This document shows positions 15,908 through 25,109 of a stretch of 46,804 nucleotides of DNA, one piece after another. This DNA comes from Spirochaetota bacterium (lineage in GTDB: Bacteria > Spirochaetota > UBA12135 > COTS27 > JAFLEE01): positions 1-46,804 of the forward strand of contig JAFLEE010000034.1 of assembly GCA_017302015.1 (NCBI GenBank). The letters are read 5' to 3'. The notes under the pieces are model-generated. The model ran no database searches and was not told where the DNA came from. It worked only from the letters and a program-made list of their open reading frames with translations. Made by a program: the position numbers and the translations under genes. Each line of letters opens with the position of its first letter. Within the stretch, counting starts at the first letter, position 1.

Positions 15908-16489
15908 ATGACTCTTCCATCAAAATCCCGGGCCCTGATCGCCATTCTCGCCCCGCTGCTGCTCATCATCGCTTGTTCAAAGGCCAAGCCCCGCCAATAC
16001 TCGGAACTGGGCCAGAAGGGCACCACCGGCGCCCATACCGAAGAGAATTGCCCGGTGCACGCCAACGAGCCCATGGGCGAGCTCAAATGGACCACCCCCA
16101 CGGGTTGGAAGATCAAGGCCGCCACCGGCATGCGCCTCGCCTCGTTCCAGACGGGCAATGACCTCGATTGTTCCCTCATTCCCCTGAGCGGGGAGGTGGG
16201 GGGCATTCCGGCCAATATCCGCCGCTGGCTCGACCAGATGAGCGTGAATATCGACGCGAAAGACCTCGAGCGCCTCTGCCAGGGCGTGCCCAAGAGCACC
16301 TCGAAGGCCGGCATCCCCTACCAGGTGGTCGACCTGACCCCCTACACCGGCGCCAGCGGCGAATCCATCATCGTCTCGGTGAGCACCTTCTCCGATGTGA
16401 TGCTCTTCATCAAATTGAAGGGCGAAAAAGCGAAGGTCTTGGCCGACCGCAAGGCGTTCCTCTCCCTCTGCGATTCCCTCAGCCGCTAG
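15908..16489 (+). CDS. Lipoprotein preceding cytochrome c maturation genes
   Basis: A 193-residue lipoprotein (hydrophobic core then LIIAC). The ATG at 15908 is chosen over an in-frame TTG five codons upstream because GAGG sits 9 bases before it. The mature part has a W-x-x-P-x-G-W opening (LKWTTPTGWK), then MRLASFQTG and GGIPANIRRW. Proteins of this look are, as I recall it, found beside ccsB/ccsA in PVC-group bacteria; their role is unknown. A CPVH motif (residues 49-52) could bind metal or heme but is not CxxCH. It ends at TAG, 12 bases before the in-frame TTG start of ccsB. Confidence 0.65.
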   Translation: MTLPSKSRALIAILAPLLLIIACSKAKPRQYSELGQKGTTGAHTEENCPVHANEPMGELKWTTPTGWKIKAATGMRLASFQTGNDLDCSLIPLSGEVGGIPANIRRWLDQMSVNIDAKDLERLCQGVPKSTSKAGIPYQVVDLTPYTGASGESIIVSVSTFSDVMLFIKLKGEKAKVLADRKAFLSLCDSLSR

Positions 16490-16501
16490 GCCGGAGCCCC
16501 C

Positions 16502-17581
16502 TTGAACAACGAACGTCGCGCCAAGATCCACAGCCTCGCCTCGGGCCTGCTGAAATTCCTCTCGGGGGGAACGCTCACGGTCATCGGGCTCTGCGTCCTC
16601 CTCGTGCTCACCATCGGCGGCACGGTCTACCAGGTCGAGCACGGCCTCTACCAGGCCCAAAAAGACTATTTCCAATCGTGGATCGTGCTGCTCTTCGGGT
16701 TCCTGCCGTTCCCCGGCGGGCAACTCACCCTCTGGGTGCTGACCCTCAATCTGATCCTCGCCTCGGCGTTCCGGCTCAAGCGCACCACGCGGGCCCTGGG
16801 GCTCCACATCATCCACTGGGGGCTCATCCTGCTCCTCGTGGGTTCCTTCATCAGTTACCGCTTCGGCCAGGAGTCCCAGGTGACCCTCTTCGAGGGGGAG
16901 CAGGCCAACGTCTCGGTGGATTACCGGCTGTGGGAACTCGCCGTGTGGTCCGAATCCGACCCGGCCCGCATGGTCTCCGCCATCGATTTCGACGGCCTCG
17001 GCGCGGGCGACAAGTTCACCCTGGGCACCCTGCCCCTGACGATCAAGGCCGCCTACCCCAATGCCCGGGCCACCGCCAACGGGCTCGAGGCCGTGAAAGG
17101 GGGGAACCCCGAGCAGCGCCTGCCCGGGGCCATCCTCGCGTTCCCCGGCGGGGCCCAGCAACTCGTGTGGGCCGGAAGCGAGCCCCAGGCCCTGATCCTC
17201 GGCGGGGTCACCTACCGCCTCGCCCTGCGGCGCATCCGCTATCCCCTCCCCTTCACCATCCGCCTGCTCCAATTCAAGAAAGAGACCCACACGGGCACCT
17301 CGATGGCGAAGAGCTACGAGAGCCTCGTGGAGATCCACCAGGGGGGCGCCTCCCGCCAGGTGCGCATCTACATGAACCATCCCCTGCGCGAAGCGGGCCT
17401 CACCTTCTACCAATCCTCCTACGCCGAAGACCGGGGCCGGCAATCCTCCACCCTCGCGGTGGTGCGCAACGTCGGCTGGTGGCTCCCCTACGCCTCCAGC
17501 GGCCTCATCTTCCTCGGCATGCTCCTCCATTTCATCGTGATGTTCTACCGCAAGGTCGTCCGCCACGAGACCGCGGATTGA
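16502..17581 (+). CDS. ccsB: Cytochrome c maturation protein CcsB/ResB
   Basis: A 359-residue System II cytochrome c biogenesis membrane protein that, with CcsA, moves heme outward and attaches it to CxxCH sites. Three membrane segments near the N-terminus (LTVIGLCVLLVLTIGGTVYQ; LTLWVLTLNLILASAF; LHIIHWGLILLLVGSFISY) are followed by a large periplasmic domain holding the family motif MNHPLREAGLTFYQSSY, then a last membrane segment. It starts at TTG with GGAG 5-6 bases upstream. About 50 heme sites in this window depend on such machinery. Confidence 0.88.
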   Translation: MNNERRAKIHSLASGLLKFLSGGTLTVIGLCVLLVLTIGGTVYQVEHGLYQAQKDYFQSWIVLLFGFLPFPGGQLTLWVLTLNLILASAFRLKRTTRALGLHIIHWGLILLLVGSFISYRFGQESQVTLFEGEQANVSVDYRLWELAVWSESDPARMVSAIDFDGLGAGDKFTLGTLPLTIKAAYPNARATANGLEAVKGGNPEQRLPGAILAFPGGAQQLVWAGSEPQALILGGVTYRLALRRIRYPLPFTIRLLQFKKETHTGTSMAKSYESLVEIHQGGASRQVRIYMNHPLREAGLTFYQSSYAEDRGRQSSTLAVVRNVGWWLPYASSGLIFLGMLLHFIVMFYRKVVRHETAD

Positions 17582-17594
17582 TAAGGATCCCCCG

Positions 17595-19466
17595 ATGCGC
17601 CTGAAAATCGCCCTCCTCCTCGCCGCCCTCCTGGGCCTCCTCCCCGCCGCCGACGGAAAGTTCCAAGTGGGGAAATCCTTCGAGCGGCTCCTCATCCTCG
17701 AGCAGGGCCGCCTCAAGCCCATGGACTCCTACGCCCGTAAATTCCTCCTCGGCATCTCCAGCCGCTCGCGGGCCCAGGGCCTGAGCGCGTCGGCCTGGTT
17801 CGCGCGGCTCCTCTTCGAACCCGTGAAGGCCAGCGAGGACGCGGTCTTCCGCGTGTATAATGAAGAGACCATCACCGCGATGGGGCTCCAATTGCCCGAA
17901 TCGCGGCGCTACTCGTTCCGCCAATTGGAACCGGGCATGGAGAAACTCCTGGAGCTCGCCCGGGCCGCCGACGCCAAGCCCGAGGCGACCCGCAGCCTCG
18001 TGGAGAAGGAGGTCATCGGCCTCTACATGAGCCTCTCGACCTTCCAGAACCTGGCCAATAGCCTCGCCTTCGCCGACACCGGCCGCCACATCGAGATCGC
18101 CGAAGAAAAGAACCGCCGGCTCTTCGACCTCAAACCCGGCGAATCCCTCACGCTTCCCGGCTTCCTCGCCCGCCGGCGCGAGATCGCGGCGAAATTGCCG
18201 GCCGCCGACATGCACGGCGGGCACGGGGGAACGCCCGACGTCGCCGAACTCTTCCGGATCATGTACTGGGTGGAATCGCTGAAAGCCGTCCCCGGCCTGC
18301 CCAACCTCGACATCCTCCCCGATTACCGCGACGGCAGCGAGCGCTGGTACGCCCCCTGGGTCTACCTCACCGAGATCGACGACAAGAGCCATGACGACAC
18401 GATCGCGGCCCTGCAGAAGGCCACCGCGGCCTACAAGGCCGGCGATTCGGCCGCCTTCGAGCAGGCCTTCGCCGACTTCGATCAGCGGGCCCTCGCCCGC
18501 ATCCCCGCCCGCTTCGCCGCGCCCCGCCCCGCCCTCGAGGTCTTCTACAACAAACTCGACGGCTTCTACAAGGCCGAGATCCTCTACGGCCTCTCCTTCG
18601 TCCTGATCCTCCTGTTCCTGCTCTTCAACGCGGGGCGCCTGCGCCAGGCCGCCGGGATCTCCCTGGCCCTCGGGGCGGCCTTCAACCTGGCCGCCATCGC
18701 GATCCGCACCTTCCTCACCGGCCGGGCCCCGGTGACGAACCTCTTCGAGACCTTCGTCTTCGTCGGCCTCACCGCCTCGGTGCTCGGCCTGATCCTCGAG
18801 CGCTTCAACCGCCGGGGCATCGGCACCCTCACCGGCTCCCTCGGGGCCATCGGCATGCTCCTCATCTCGGGCGCCTATTCCAGCGACGGCGACACCATGG
18901 GGCCCATGGTGGCCGTGCTGCGCAGCAATTTCTGGCTGGCGACCCACGTGCTGACCATCACCATCGGCTACGCCGGGGTCGTCGTCGCCGGCATCATCGC
19001 CCACGTGCACCTCATCCAGGCGATGCGCCGCAAGACGGAGCCCGCCGCCCTCGAGAACACCATGCGCATGCTCTACGGCGCCCTCGCCGTGGGCTTCCTG
19101 TTCACCTTCGTCGGCACGGTGCTCGGCGGCGTCTGGGCCGACCAATCCTGGGGGCGCTTCTGGGGATGGGACCCCAAGGAGAACGGCGCCCTGGCCATCG
19201 TCCTGTGGACGTCCATCCTGCTCCACGCCCGCCTGACGAAATTGGTGGACGGCCACCTCTTCGCCGCCGGCACGGCCCTCGGCACCGTCTTCGTGATGCT
19301 GGCCTGGTTCGGCGTCAACCTCCTCGGCGTCGGGCTCCATTCCTACGGCTTCACCACCGGCATCGCCACCGGGCTCTTCGCCTTCACGTTCCTCGAGGTC
19401 GCTTTCGCGGCGTTCGCCCTCTGGTGGCTGAAGGTCCGCGCGCCCCGGGCCGTCGCGGGGAACTGA
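17595..19466 (+). CDS. ccsA: Cytochrome c maturation protein CcsA/ResC with N-terminal periplasmic extension
   Basis: A 623-residue protein. A signal/anchor segment and about 300 residues of periplasmic, helix-rich sequence precede the conserved eight-helix heme-handling part. The WWD motif (VWADQSWGRFWGWDPKENG) near residue 515-535 binds heme, flanked by conserved His (ATHVLTITIGYAG; HSYGF near the C-terminus). The N-terminal extension is typical of fused or extended CcsA forms in Bacteroidetes- and PVC-type systems. It begins 13 bases after ccsB with a GGAT-type ribosome binding site. Confidence 0.92.
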   Translation: MRLKIALLLAALLGLLPAADGKFQVGKSFERLLILEQGRLKPMDSYARKFLLGISSRSRAQGLSASAWFARLLFEPVKASEDAVFRVYNEETITAMGLQLPESRRYSFRQLEPGMEKLLELARAADAKPEATRSLVEKEVIGLYMSLSTFQNLANSLAFADTGRHIEIAEEKNRRLFDLKPGESLTLPGFLARRREIAAKLPAADMHGGHGGTPDVAELFRIMYWVESLKAVPGLPNLDILPDYRDGSERWYAPWVYLTEIDDKSHDDTIAALQKATAAYKAGDSAAFEQAFADFDQRALARIPARFAAPRPALEVFYNKLDGFYKAEILYGLSFVLILLFLLFNAGRLRQAAGISLALGAAFNLAAIAIRTFLTGRAPVTNLFETFVFVGLTASVLGLILERFNRRGIGTLTGSLGAIGMLLISGAYSSDGDTMGPMVAVLRSNFWLATHVLTITIGYAGVVVAGIIAHVHLIQAMRRKTEPAALENTMRMLYGALAVGFLFTFVGTVLGGVWADQSWGRFWGWDPKENGALAIVLWTSILLHARLTKLVDGHLFAAGTALGTVFVMLAWFGVNLLGVGLHSYGFTTGIATGLFAFTFLEVAFAAFALWWLKVRAPRAVAGN

Positions 19467-19484
19467 CGCCTAGGGCCGCCATCC

Positions 19485-20969
19485 TTGGACGCCCCCCTCG
19501 CCCGTTTCCTGCCCCGGACTCTCGTCTCCAAGTTCGTCGCCACGGCCTTCCTCGCCGTGTCGCTGGTGACCCTGACCGTGGGGATCCTCGGCTACCGCTA
19601 CCAGAAGAAGCACCTGCGGGAACTCGCCGAGAACGAGTTCCAGACCCAGGGGCGCACCATCGCCGCGCTCATGCTCGACCTCTTCCGCCAGGCCGAACTC
19701 TCGGGGATCCGCCGGGCCGAGTACCTCAACACGGCCATCAGCCAACTCCGCCTCACCGACCCGAAGCGCATCCTCAAGATCCGCATCTTCGACGAGCGGC
19801 GCGAATTGGTGGCGGCCAGCGATCCCAAGGATTTCCTCGCCCTCACCCGGCTGACGATCCGCCTCCCCAACCCCCTCATGGAGACCGTCCTCTATAACGG
19901 GGAGGAGGCGGTGGTGGTGCTGCGCCCCTTGGGCCCCGCCACGCTGACCTGGGGCTACCTGGAGATCTTCTACAGCCTGGAGCAGGAGGCCGTCTTCCTG
20001 AAGAACTTCGTCGCCTCCGAGGTCCAGGTCGGCCTCGGGATCCTCGCCCTCACCCTCCTCATCTCCTGGGGGTTCGCCCGCGAACTCGCGCGCCCGATCC
20101 GCCGCCTCACCCGGGAGGTGCTGGCCGTGAACCCGGAGCACTTCACCACCGAACTCGTGAAGGACCGCAACGACGAGATCGGGATCCTCCAGGAGAACTT
20201 CGTCGGCCTCATCGGCCGCCTGCGCGAGGCCCGCGAGGGCGAGCGGCGCATCCAGGCCCAACTCATCCACACGAGCAAGCTCGCCGCCCTCGGCACCCTC
20301 ACCGCCGGCGTGGCCCACGAGATCAATAACCCCATCACCGGGATGCAGTCCTGCCTCGCCCGCCTGCAGGATACGGTGAAGGAGCCGGGGGCCGCGCGCT
20401 ACCTCGACGTGACGCGGCGCTCCCTGGCCCATATCGAGAAGGTCGTGCGCGGCCTCCTCGACTTCACCCGGGTGAAATCCTACCGCTTCGTCTGCGCCCA
20501 ATTCGCGCCGGTCGTGGAGCATAGCCTCGCCCTCGTCTCCTACCGGCTCAAGGACGGGCGCATCCGCATCGTTTGGGATCCCGCCGAGGGGGGGAGCATC
20601 AGCGGCCAATGGGACGGCCCCCAATTGGAGCAGGTGGTCGTGAACCTGCTCCTCAACGCCATCGACGCCCTGGAGGAGAAGGAGGGCGGGACCATCACCA
20701 TCACCGCCTCGCGAAACGGCGCCCAGGCCCTCCTGGCGATCCGCGACGACGGCCCGGGCATCCCGGCCCAAAACTTAAGCCGGGTCTTCGACCCCTTCTT
20801 CACCACCAAGGGCCCCGACAAGGGGACGGGCCTCGGCCTCTCGGTGAGCGATAAGATCATCCAGGACCACGGCGGCACCCTGGAGGTCGACTCCCCGCCC
20901 GGAGGCGGCGCGGTCTTCACCCTGCGCCTCCCGGCCGAGTCCGCTGGGGTCCCCGGGAGCGCGGCATGA
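19485..20969 (+). CDS. Membrane sensor histidine kinase (NtrB-like)
   Basis: A 494-residue kinase. Membrane segment 1 at about 15-37, a periplasmic sensor region of about 140 residues without recognisable motifs, membrane segment 2 at about 180-198, HAMP (ARPIRRLTREVL), then an H-box (GVAHEINNPITGMQ, His near 277), N-box (LLNAIDAL), G1 (DDGPGIP) and G2 (GTGLGLSV): a complete kinase. The start is TTG, 18 bases after ccsA; its ribosome binding site is weak. The stop overlaps the regulator ATG (ATGA). Being in one operon with heme-attachment genes suggests it senses redox state, electron acceptor or cytochrome status. Confidence 0.88.
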   Translation: MDAPLARFLPRTLVSKFVATAFLAVSLVTLTVGILGYRYQKKHLRELAENEFQTQGRTIAALMLDLFRQAELSGIRRAEYLNTAISQLRLTDPKRILKIRIFDERRELVAASDPKDFLALTRLTIRLPNPLMETVLYNGEEAVVVLRPLGPATLTWGYLEIFYSLEQEAVFLKNFVASEVQVGLGILALTLLISWGFARELARPIRRLTREVLAVNPEHFTTELVKDRNDEIGILQENFVGLIGRLREAREGERRIQAQLIHTSKLAALGTLTAGVAHEINNPITGMQSCLARLQDTVKEPGAARYLDVTRRSLAHIEKVVRGLLDFTRVKSYRFVCAQFAPVVEHSLALVSYRLKDGRIRIVWDPAEGGSISGQWDGPQLEQVVVNLLLNAIDALEEKEGGTITITASRNGAQALLAIRDDGPGIPAQNLSRVFDPFFTTKGPDKGTGLGLSVSDKIIQDHGGTLEVDSPPGGGAVFTLRLPAESAGVPGSAA

Positions 20970-22363
20970 AGATCTTCCTCATCGACGACGAGGAGAGCAT
21001 CCGGGTCGGGATCGGCGAGGATATCCGCGACCTCGGCCACGAGGTCCTGGATTTCGAGGATCCCCTCGCCGCCCTCGACGCCCTCCCCCGCGAGGAGCCC
21101 GACCTCGTCTTCTGCGACCTGCGCATGCCGAACCAGGGCGGCGCCGAGACGCTGCGCCGCATCCGCAAGCACGATCCCGGCATCATCGTCATCATCATCA
21201 CGGCCTTCGGCGACGTGCAGTCCTCCATCGAATGCATCAAGGCGGGCGCGTTCGACTACCTCTGCAAGCCCTTCCAGGTCGAGGACCTGCGGGGGGTGCT
21301 CGAGAAGGCCGCGGTGTTCGCCTCCTACCGCCTCGCGGCCCGGGAATTGGCCCGGGAACGCACGGCCCGCTTCGGCCGCCTTACCTTCATCGGGAAGACC
21401 CCCGCGATGGCCCGCGTCTTCGAGCAGGTCGAGACCGCGGCGGGCTCCGACGCCACCGTCCTCGTCGAGGGCGAGACGGGCACCGGCAAGGAGGTCGTGG
21501 CCGACGCCATCCACCAGCAAAGCGCCCGCAAGAACGGGCCGATGGTCAAGTTCAGCTGCTCCACCTTCTCGTCCACCGTCATCGAGAGCGAGCTCTTCGG
21601 CCACGAACTCGGGGCGTTCACGGGGGCCGTCCGCCAGAAGCGCGGCCGGTTCGAACTCGCCGAGGGCGGCACCCTTTTCCTCGACGAGGTCGACGACATC
21701 CCCATGGACCTCCAGGTCAAACTGCTGCGGTTCATCCAGAACCGCACCTTCGAGCGGGTGGGCGGCGAAAAATCACTCAAGGCCAACGTCCGCCTCATCG
21801 CGGCGACGAAGAAGGACCTCCTGGCCCTCGTCGAACGGGGGCTCTTCCGCTCCGACCTCTATTACCGCCTCAATGTCCTGCCCATCGATCTTCCCCCCCT
21901 GCGCGAGCGCCGCGAGGATATCCCCCTGCTCGTCCACCATTTCCTCGGGAAGTACGGGGCCTCCCGCGATCTGCGGCTCTCTCCCGAGGCCTTCGCCTGC
22001 CTGATGGCCGCCCCGTGGCCCGGCAACGTGCGCCAATTGGAGAACCTCATCGAACGCCTTTCGGTGACCGCGGCGGGCCCGGAAATCGCCGCCTCGGACC
22101 TGCCGGATGAACTCAAGTGCCCGGCGCCAAGCGCCAAGGCCGAGTCGGCCGAGGGCCCCATCGGCCCGGGATTTTCCCTCGAACAGTGGCTTTCGGAGGC
22201 GGAAAAAAAGCACCTCACCCAGGCGTTAAAGCAAGCGTCGGGGAACCAGAAGGAGGCCGCGGCGCTCCTCGGAATCCCCTCTTCCACCTTCCGCAACAAG
22301 GCCCTGCGGCTCAAACTGCTCTCCTCCGAGGGGCTCGAAGGGGACCCGGCCGATAGGAAATAG
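20966..22363 (+). CDS. Sigma-54-dependent response regulator (NtrC family)
   Basis: A 465-residue activator. The receiver domain (1-120) has Asp7/Asp8, phospho-acceptor Asp51 in DLVFCDLRMP and Lys in LCKPF. The AAA+ domain (about 145-380) has Walker A GETGTGKE, the sigma-54-contacting GAFTGA loop, Walker B LFLDEVDD and arginine finger RSDLYYRL. The Fis-type helix-turn-helix (EAAALLGIPSSTFRNKALRL) is at about 425-450. All elements needed to activate a sigma-54 promoter are present. The best target in this window is the promoter at 31170-31185. It is translationally coupled to the kinase. Confidence 0.93.
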   Translation: MKIFLIDDEESIRVGIGEDIRDLGHEVLDFEDPLAALDALPREEPDLVFCDLRMPNQGGAETLRRIRKHDPGIIVIIITAFGDVQSSIECIKAGAFDYLCKPFQVEDLRGVLEKAAVFASYRLAARELARERTARFGRLTFIGKTPAMARVFEQVETAAGSDATVLVEGETGTGKEVVADAIHQQSARKNGPMVKFSCSTFSSTVIESELFGHELGAFTGAVRQKRGRFELAEGGTLFLDEVDDIPMDLQVKLLRFIQNRTFERVGGEKSLKANVRLIAATKKDLLALVERGLFRSDLYYRLNVLPIDLPPLRERREDIPLLVHHFLGKYGASRDLRLSPEAFACLMAAPWPGNVRQLENLIERLSVTAAGPEIAASDLPDELKCPAPSAKAESAEGPIGPGFSLEQWLSEAEKKHLTQALKQASGNQKEAAALLGIPSSTFRNKALRLKLLSSEGLEGDPADRK

Positions 22364-22423
22364 GGCCCTGGGTCCACGGCGGTGCGCCTCACGCGCCGCC
22401 GCGGGTCTCGCGTGGGGAAGGCG

Positions 22424-23911
22424 TCAGTCGTTGCCGCCGGTATGGCAATCGGAGCAGGACATCTCCTTCCAAGCGTCGCCGATGTCCACGGGATGCTCGA
22501 AGGGCACGCCGTCGAGGTTCTTCTTGGTCTTTCCGGGAACGCCCTGTTCGACCACCGTGTGGCAGGAATTGCAATCCCGCGTGATCGCCTTGCCCGTCGG
22601 GGCCTTGTGCTGGTCGTCATGGCAGCGGAAACACCCGTGGGAGAGGAAGTGCCCGATATGGTCGTCGTGCGTATCCCAGCGCGTCTTCATCTCGGGGAAC
22701 ATGTTCTCGCCGTAGAGGGCGGCGAGTTTGGCGCCGGCGGCCTCGACCTTCTTCTGGTTCGCGGCGAAATAGGCCGCGTGGTCCTTGCGGTAATACTCGA
22801 CCACCCCGGCCTGGATGGCCGCCTGGGCGGCCGGGGCCTTCTCGTACTTCGCGGAGAGGAGTTCCACGGCCTTGGCCTTGAACCCGGGGAGTTCCCGGTC
22901 GATGGCGCCGTACTGGAGGGCGTTGTTGACGATCTTGTAGGGGGGGAGGTAGTTATGGGAAGGCCGGTTGTGGCAATCGATGCAGTCCATGTGCCGGATG
23001 AGTTCGGCCGGCGGCGCCTTTTCCTTGTATTTGGAATCGGGTGAGGTGTAGATCGTCGCCTGGCCCTTGCGGTCGACCGACTTCACCCAACTGATCACGT
23101 TGCGCCGCTTGTCGTCGGCGACGTAGTACACGTCTTGGTCGATGTTCATGTGGGCGTGGACGCCGTTATTGAACTTGTCGCTGCCGCCGACCTTCATCAT
23201 CATGCGGATGATCCAACTCTTATTCTCGCCGCTCTTGAGGAAGTACTCCCGCTTGAAATCGAAGGATCCGAAGAACTTTCCGGGCCAGTGGCACTGCTTG
23301 CAGGTCTCGGTGGCGGGGCGCAGGTTGTGGATGGGCGTGGCGACGGGGCGGTCGTAGGAGTTCCCGATCGTCTTGAAGACCTGCCGCAGCCCCGACAGTT
23401 TCGATTTCACGTACCAGTCGACCCCGGAGCCGATATGGCATTCGACGCAGGTGACCTTGGCGTGGGGCGAATTGAGGTAGGCGGTGTGCTCGGGCTTCAT
23501 CACGCTATGGCAGAGGGTTCCGCAGAACTCCACCGACTCGGTGTAGTGGAAGCTCTTATAGGTGCCGATGATGGTGAGGATCAGGAAGACGGTGAAGACG
23601 GCGATCGTGGCCGCCGCGATCCTCACCTGGCCCATCTGGGAGAAGTCGAAACTGAACTTGGAGGAGCCCACGACGTCGAACTTATTGTCCCGGAAGCGCT
23701 TGCGGGCGCGCCACGCGCCGAAGAACATGAGGAAGAGGCCGACGAAAATGAAGGGCGGGAGCAGGATATAGGTGAAGATCTCGAGGTAGGCGCTGGATTT
23801 CGCGACGACGAGGTCGAGGGTGAACAGGCAGATCTCGGCCACGATGAAGAAGAACGCGATGGCGGCCCCGACGAAGGAGATGCGGTTGTAGATGAAGTTG
23901 GGGAGTTTCAT
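22424..23911 (-). CDS. NapC/NirT-type membrane multiheme cytochrome c, 7 heme sites
   Basis: A 495-residue protein with three N-terminal membrane segments (about 10-33, 42-67, 94-118) and a large periplasmic part. Heme sites: a CX3CH (ESVEFCGTLCHSVMKPEH) in the position typical of this NapC/NirT subgroup, then CVECH, CKQCH, CIDCH, CFRCH, CNSCH and CSDCH. Family members pass electrons from quinol to periplasmic partners. It lies after an intrinsic terminator at the end of the conduit run, so it may be transcribed less or separately. The ATG has GAGG upstream. It converges with the regulator gene. Confidence 0.85.
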   Translation of the reverse strand: MKLPNFIYNRISFVGAAIAFFFIVAEICLFTLDLVVAKSSAYLEIFTYILLPPFIFVGLFLMFFGAWRARKRFRDNKFDVVGSSKFSFDFSQMGQVRIAAATIAVFTVFLILTIIGTYKSFHYTESVEFCGTLCHSVMKPEHTAYLNSPHAKVTCVECHIGSGVDWYVKSKLSGLRQVFKTIGNSYDRPVATPIHNLRPATETCKQCHWPGKFFGSFDFKREYFLKSGENKSWIIRMMMKVGGSDKFNNGVHAHMNIDQDVYYVADDKRRNVISWVKSVDRKGQATIYTSPDSKYKEKAPPAELIRHMDCIDCHNRPSHNYLPPYKIVNNALQYGAIDRELPGFKAKAVELLSAKYEKAPAAQAAIQAGVVEYYRKDHAAYFAANQKKVEAAGAKLAALYGENMFPEMKTRWDTHDDHIGHFLSHGCFRCHDDQHKAPTGKAITRDCNSCHTVVEQGVPGKTKKNLDGVPFEHPVDIGDAWKEMSCSDCHTGGND

Positions 23912-23922
23912 GGGGCCTCTTT

Positions 23923-23953
23923 AAAAAACAATCCCGGCGCTTGCGCGCCGGGA
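23923..23953 (-). terminator. Intrinsic terminator after the diheme cytochrome gene
   Basis: Minus strand: a 9-bp perfect stem (TCCCGGCGC/GCGCCGGGA) with a 4-base loop, then TTGTTTTTT. It lies 29 bases after the stop of the diheme cytochrome and 12 bases before the NapC-like start. Confidence 0.9.
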
Positions 23954-23981
23954 GAGCGGTGTTCCGCGGGTCGCGGGGGAA

Positions 23982-24539
23982 TTATTTGAGCGTGGCGAGG
24001 TAGGCGGCCAGGGCCTTGAGTTCCTCGGGCGTCCCGCTGTAATTTCCCTTGTGGGCCTTGTCGCCCTTGTTGATCTTCTTCGCGACGAAGCCCTCGATCC
24101 AATCGGCCTTCTGCGAGGCCCCGACCTTGGAGAGGTCGCCGCCCATCGCCTTGTCTTTCGTGAGGCCGATGGCGTTGACCGAATGGCACATGGTGCACTT
24201 GTTCTTCGTGAGGAGGTTCTCGCCGGTGATCTGCACGAGCCAGGCGGCGAGGGTCTCGAGGTCGGCCCCGGCGTAGGCGACCGGGTGGGGCTTGCCGTTG
24301 ACATCCTGCTTTTTCAGGGTGACGTTCTTCACGAAGTCGAGGGACTTGCCGGCGAGGCTGGTGGGGAGGTCGCCGCCCTTGGGGGGGTTCTCCTTGGTGA
24401 GCCCGGCGACGTTGGCCGTGTGGCACATGGTGCACTTGCCATCGGTGAAGGCCTTGGTGCCTTCGGTCTTGCCGACGGCGAACGCGGCGCTGACGCCGAG
24501 GCTGAGCGCCAAGACGAGGGAAATCGGTTTTACGGTCAT
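23982..24539 (-). CDS. Periplasmic diheme cytochrome c, tandem-duplicated
   Basis: A 185-residue exported protein (signal peptide ending AAFA). It is made of two similar class I-like cytochrome units, each with KCTMCH, a GLTK(E/D) segment and a GGDL motif, ending with LAAWL or LAAYL helices. The second unit ends at the usual LAAYLATLK tail. This internal duplication suggests an origin from a monoheme c. It probably shuttles electrons across the periplasm between membrane cytochromes and the outer-membrane conduit. AGGAG lies just upstream of the ATG. Confidence 0.9.
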   Translation of the reverse strand: MTVKPISLVLALSLGVSAAFAVGKTEGTKAFTDGKCTMCHTANVAGLTKENPPKGGDLPTSLAGKSLDFVKNVTLKKQDVNGKPHPVAYAGADLETLAAWLVQITGENLLTKNKCTMCHSVNAIGLTKDKAMGGDLSKVGASQKADWIEGFVAKKINKGDKAHKGNYSGTPEELKALAAYLATLK

Positions 24540-24582
24540 GGGAATCTCCTGTTTTTTTATGTTGAAGACGGGGTCGAGGGGT

Positions 24583-25083
24583 TCACTGGTTCGAATACCA
24601 GGGACGATTGACGGGGGTCATGGTATGGCATCCGGCGTTGCTGGCGCCGCTGCACGTTCCAGACTGGACGCCCGCATCGCCGCCCCAGTGGATATTCGTG
24701 AGCGCCGGTTCGAAGTATACGATGGTCACGTTCCGATCGGGAGCGTCCATCGCGCCGTTCATGTGGGCCCCGTTCGTCGCGTAGCCGTAGTGGCAGCGGA
24801 CGCAGGCGATGGCGTATTCGCCGGCGTGGAGTTTGTGCTTCCCTTTGACGTTGGTCCCCCCGGTGATGAGGGGGTTGATGGCGTCCTGGCCGGCTCCCGC
24901 GTGGCAGGCGGAGCAGGCGAGGTTCGTGATCGTATTCGTCTGGGGATTGAGCACGGGCACGTAGACGAGGTCGTTCTGCCCCGGTTGGCGGATGCATCCG
25001 GCCACCAGCCAGAAGAGGAGGCCGCTGAGCGCGAGTACCGTGCCGGGGGCGAGGAGGCGCGCGAGGGTTTTGGCGTTCATCAT
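24583..25083 (-). CDS. Small heme lipoprotein (2 CxxCH plus a CX7CH)
   Basis: A 166-residue lipoprotein (LVAGC). I start it at the ATG-ATG pair at 25083 preceded by AAGGA; longer in-frame starts lack a ribosome binding site and would bury the signal peptide. Heme sites are CSACH and CVRCH. Near the C-terminus CSGASNAGCH has the form CX7CH and may be a third, unusual heme site or a disulfide/metal site. It sits between the heptaheme lipoprotein and the diheme c and is probably part of the same electron path. Confidence 0.75.
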   Translation of the reverse strand: MMNAKTLARLLAPGTVLALSGLLFWLVAGCIRQPGQNDLVYVPVLNPQTNTITNLACSACHAGAGQDAINPLITGGTNVKGKHKLHAGEYAIACVRCHYGYATNGAHMNGAMDAPDRNVTIVYFEPALTNIHWGGDAGVQSGTCSGASNAGCHTMTPVNRPWYSNQ

Positions 25084-25109
25084 GGAGGATCCTTGGAAGT
25101 TTCCCCGGC

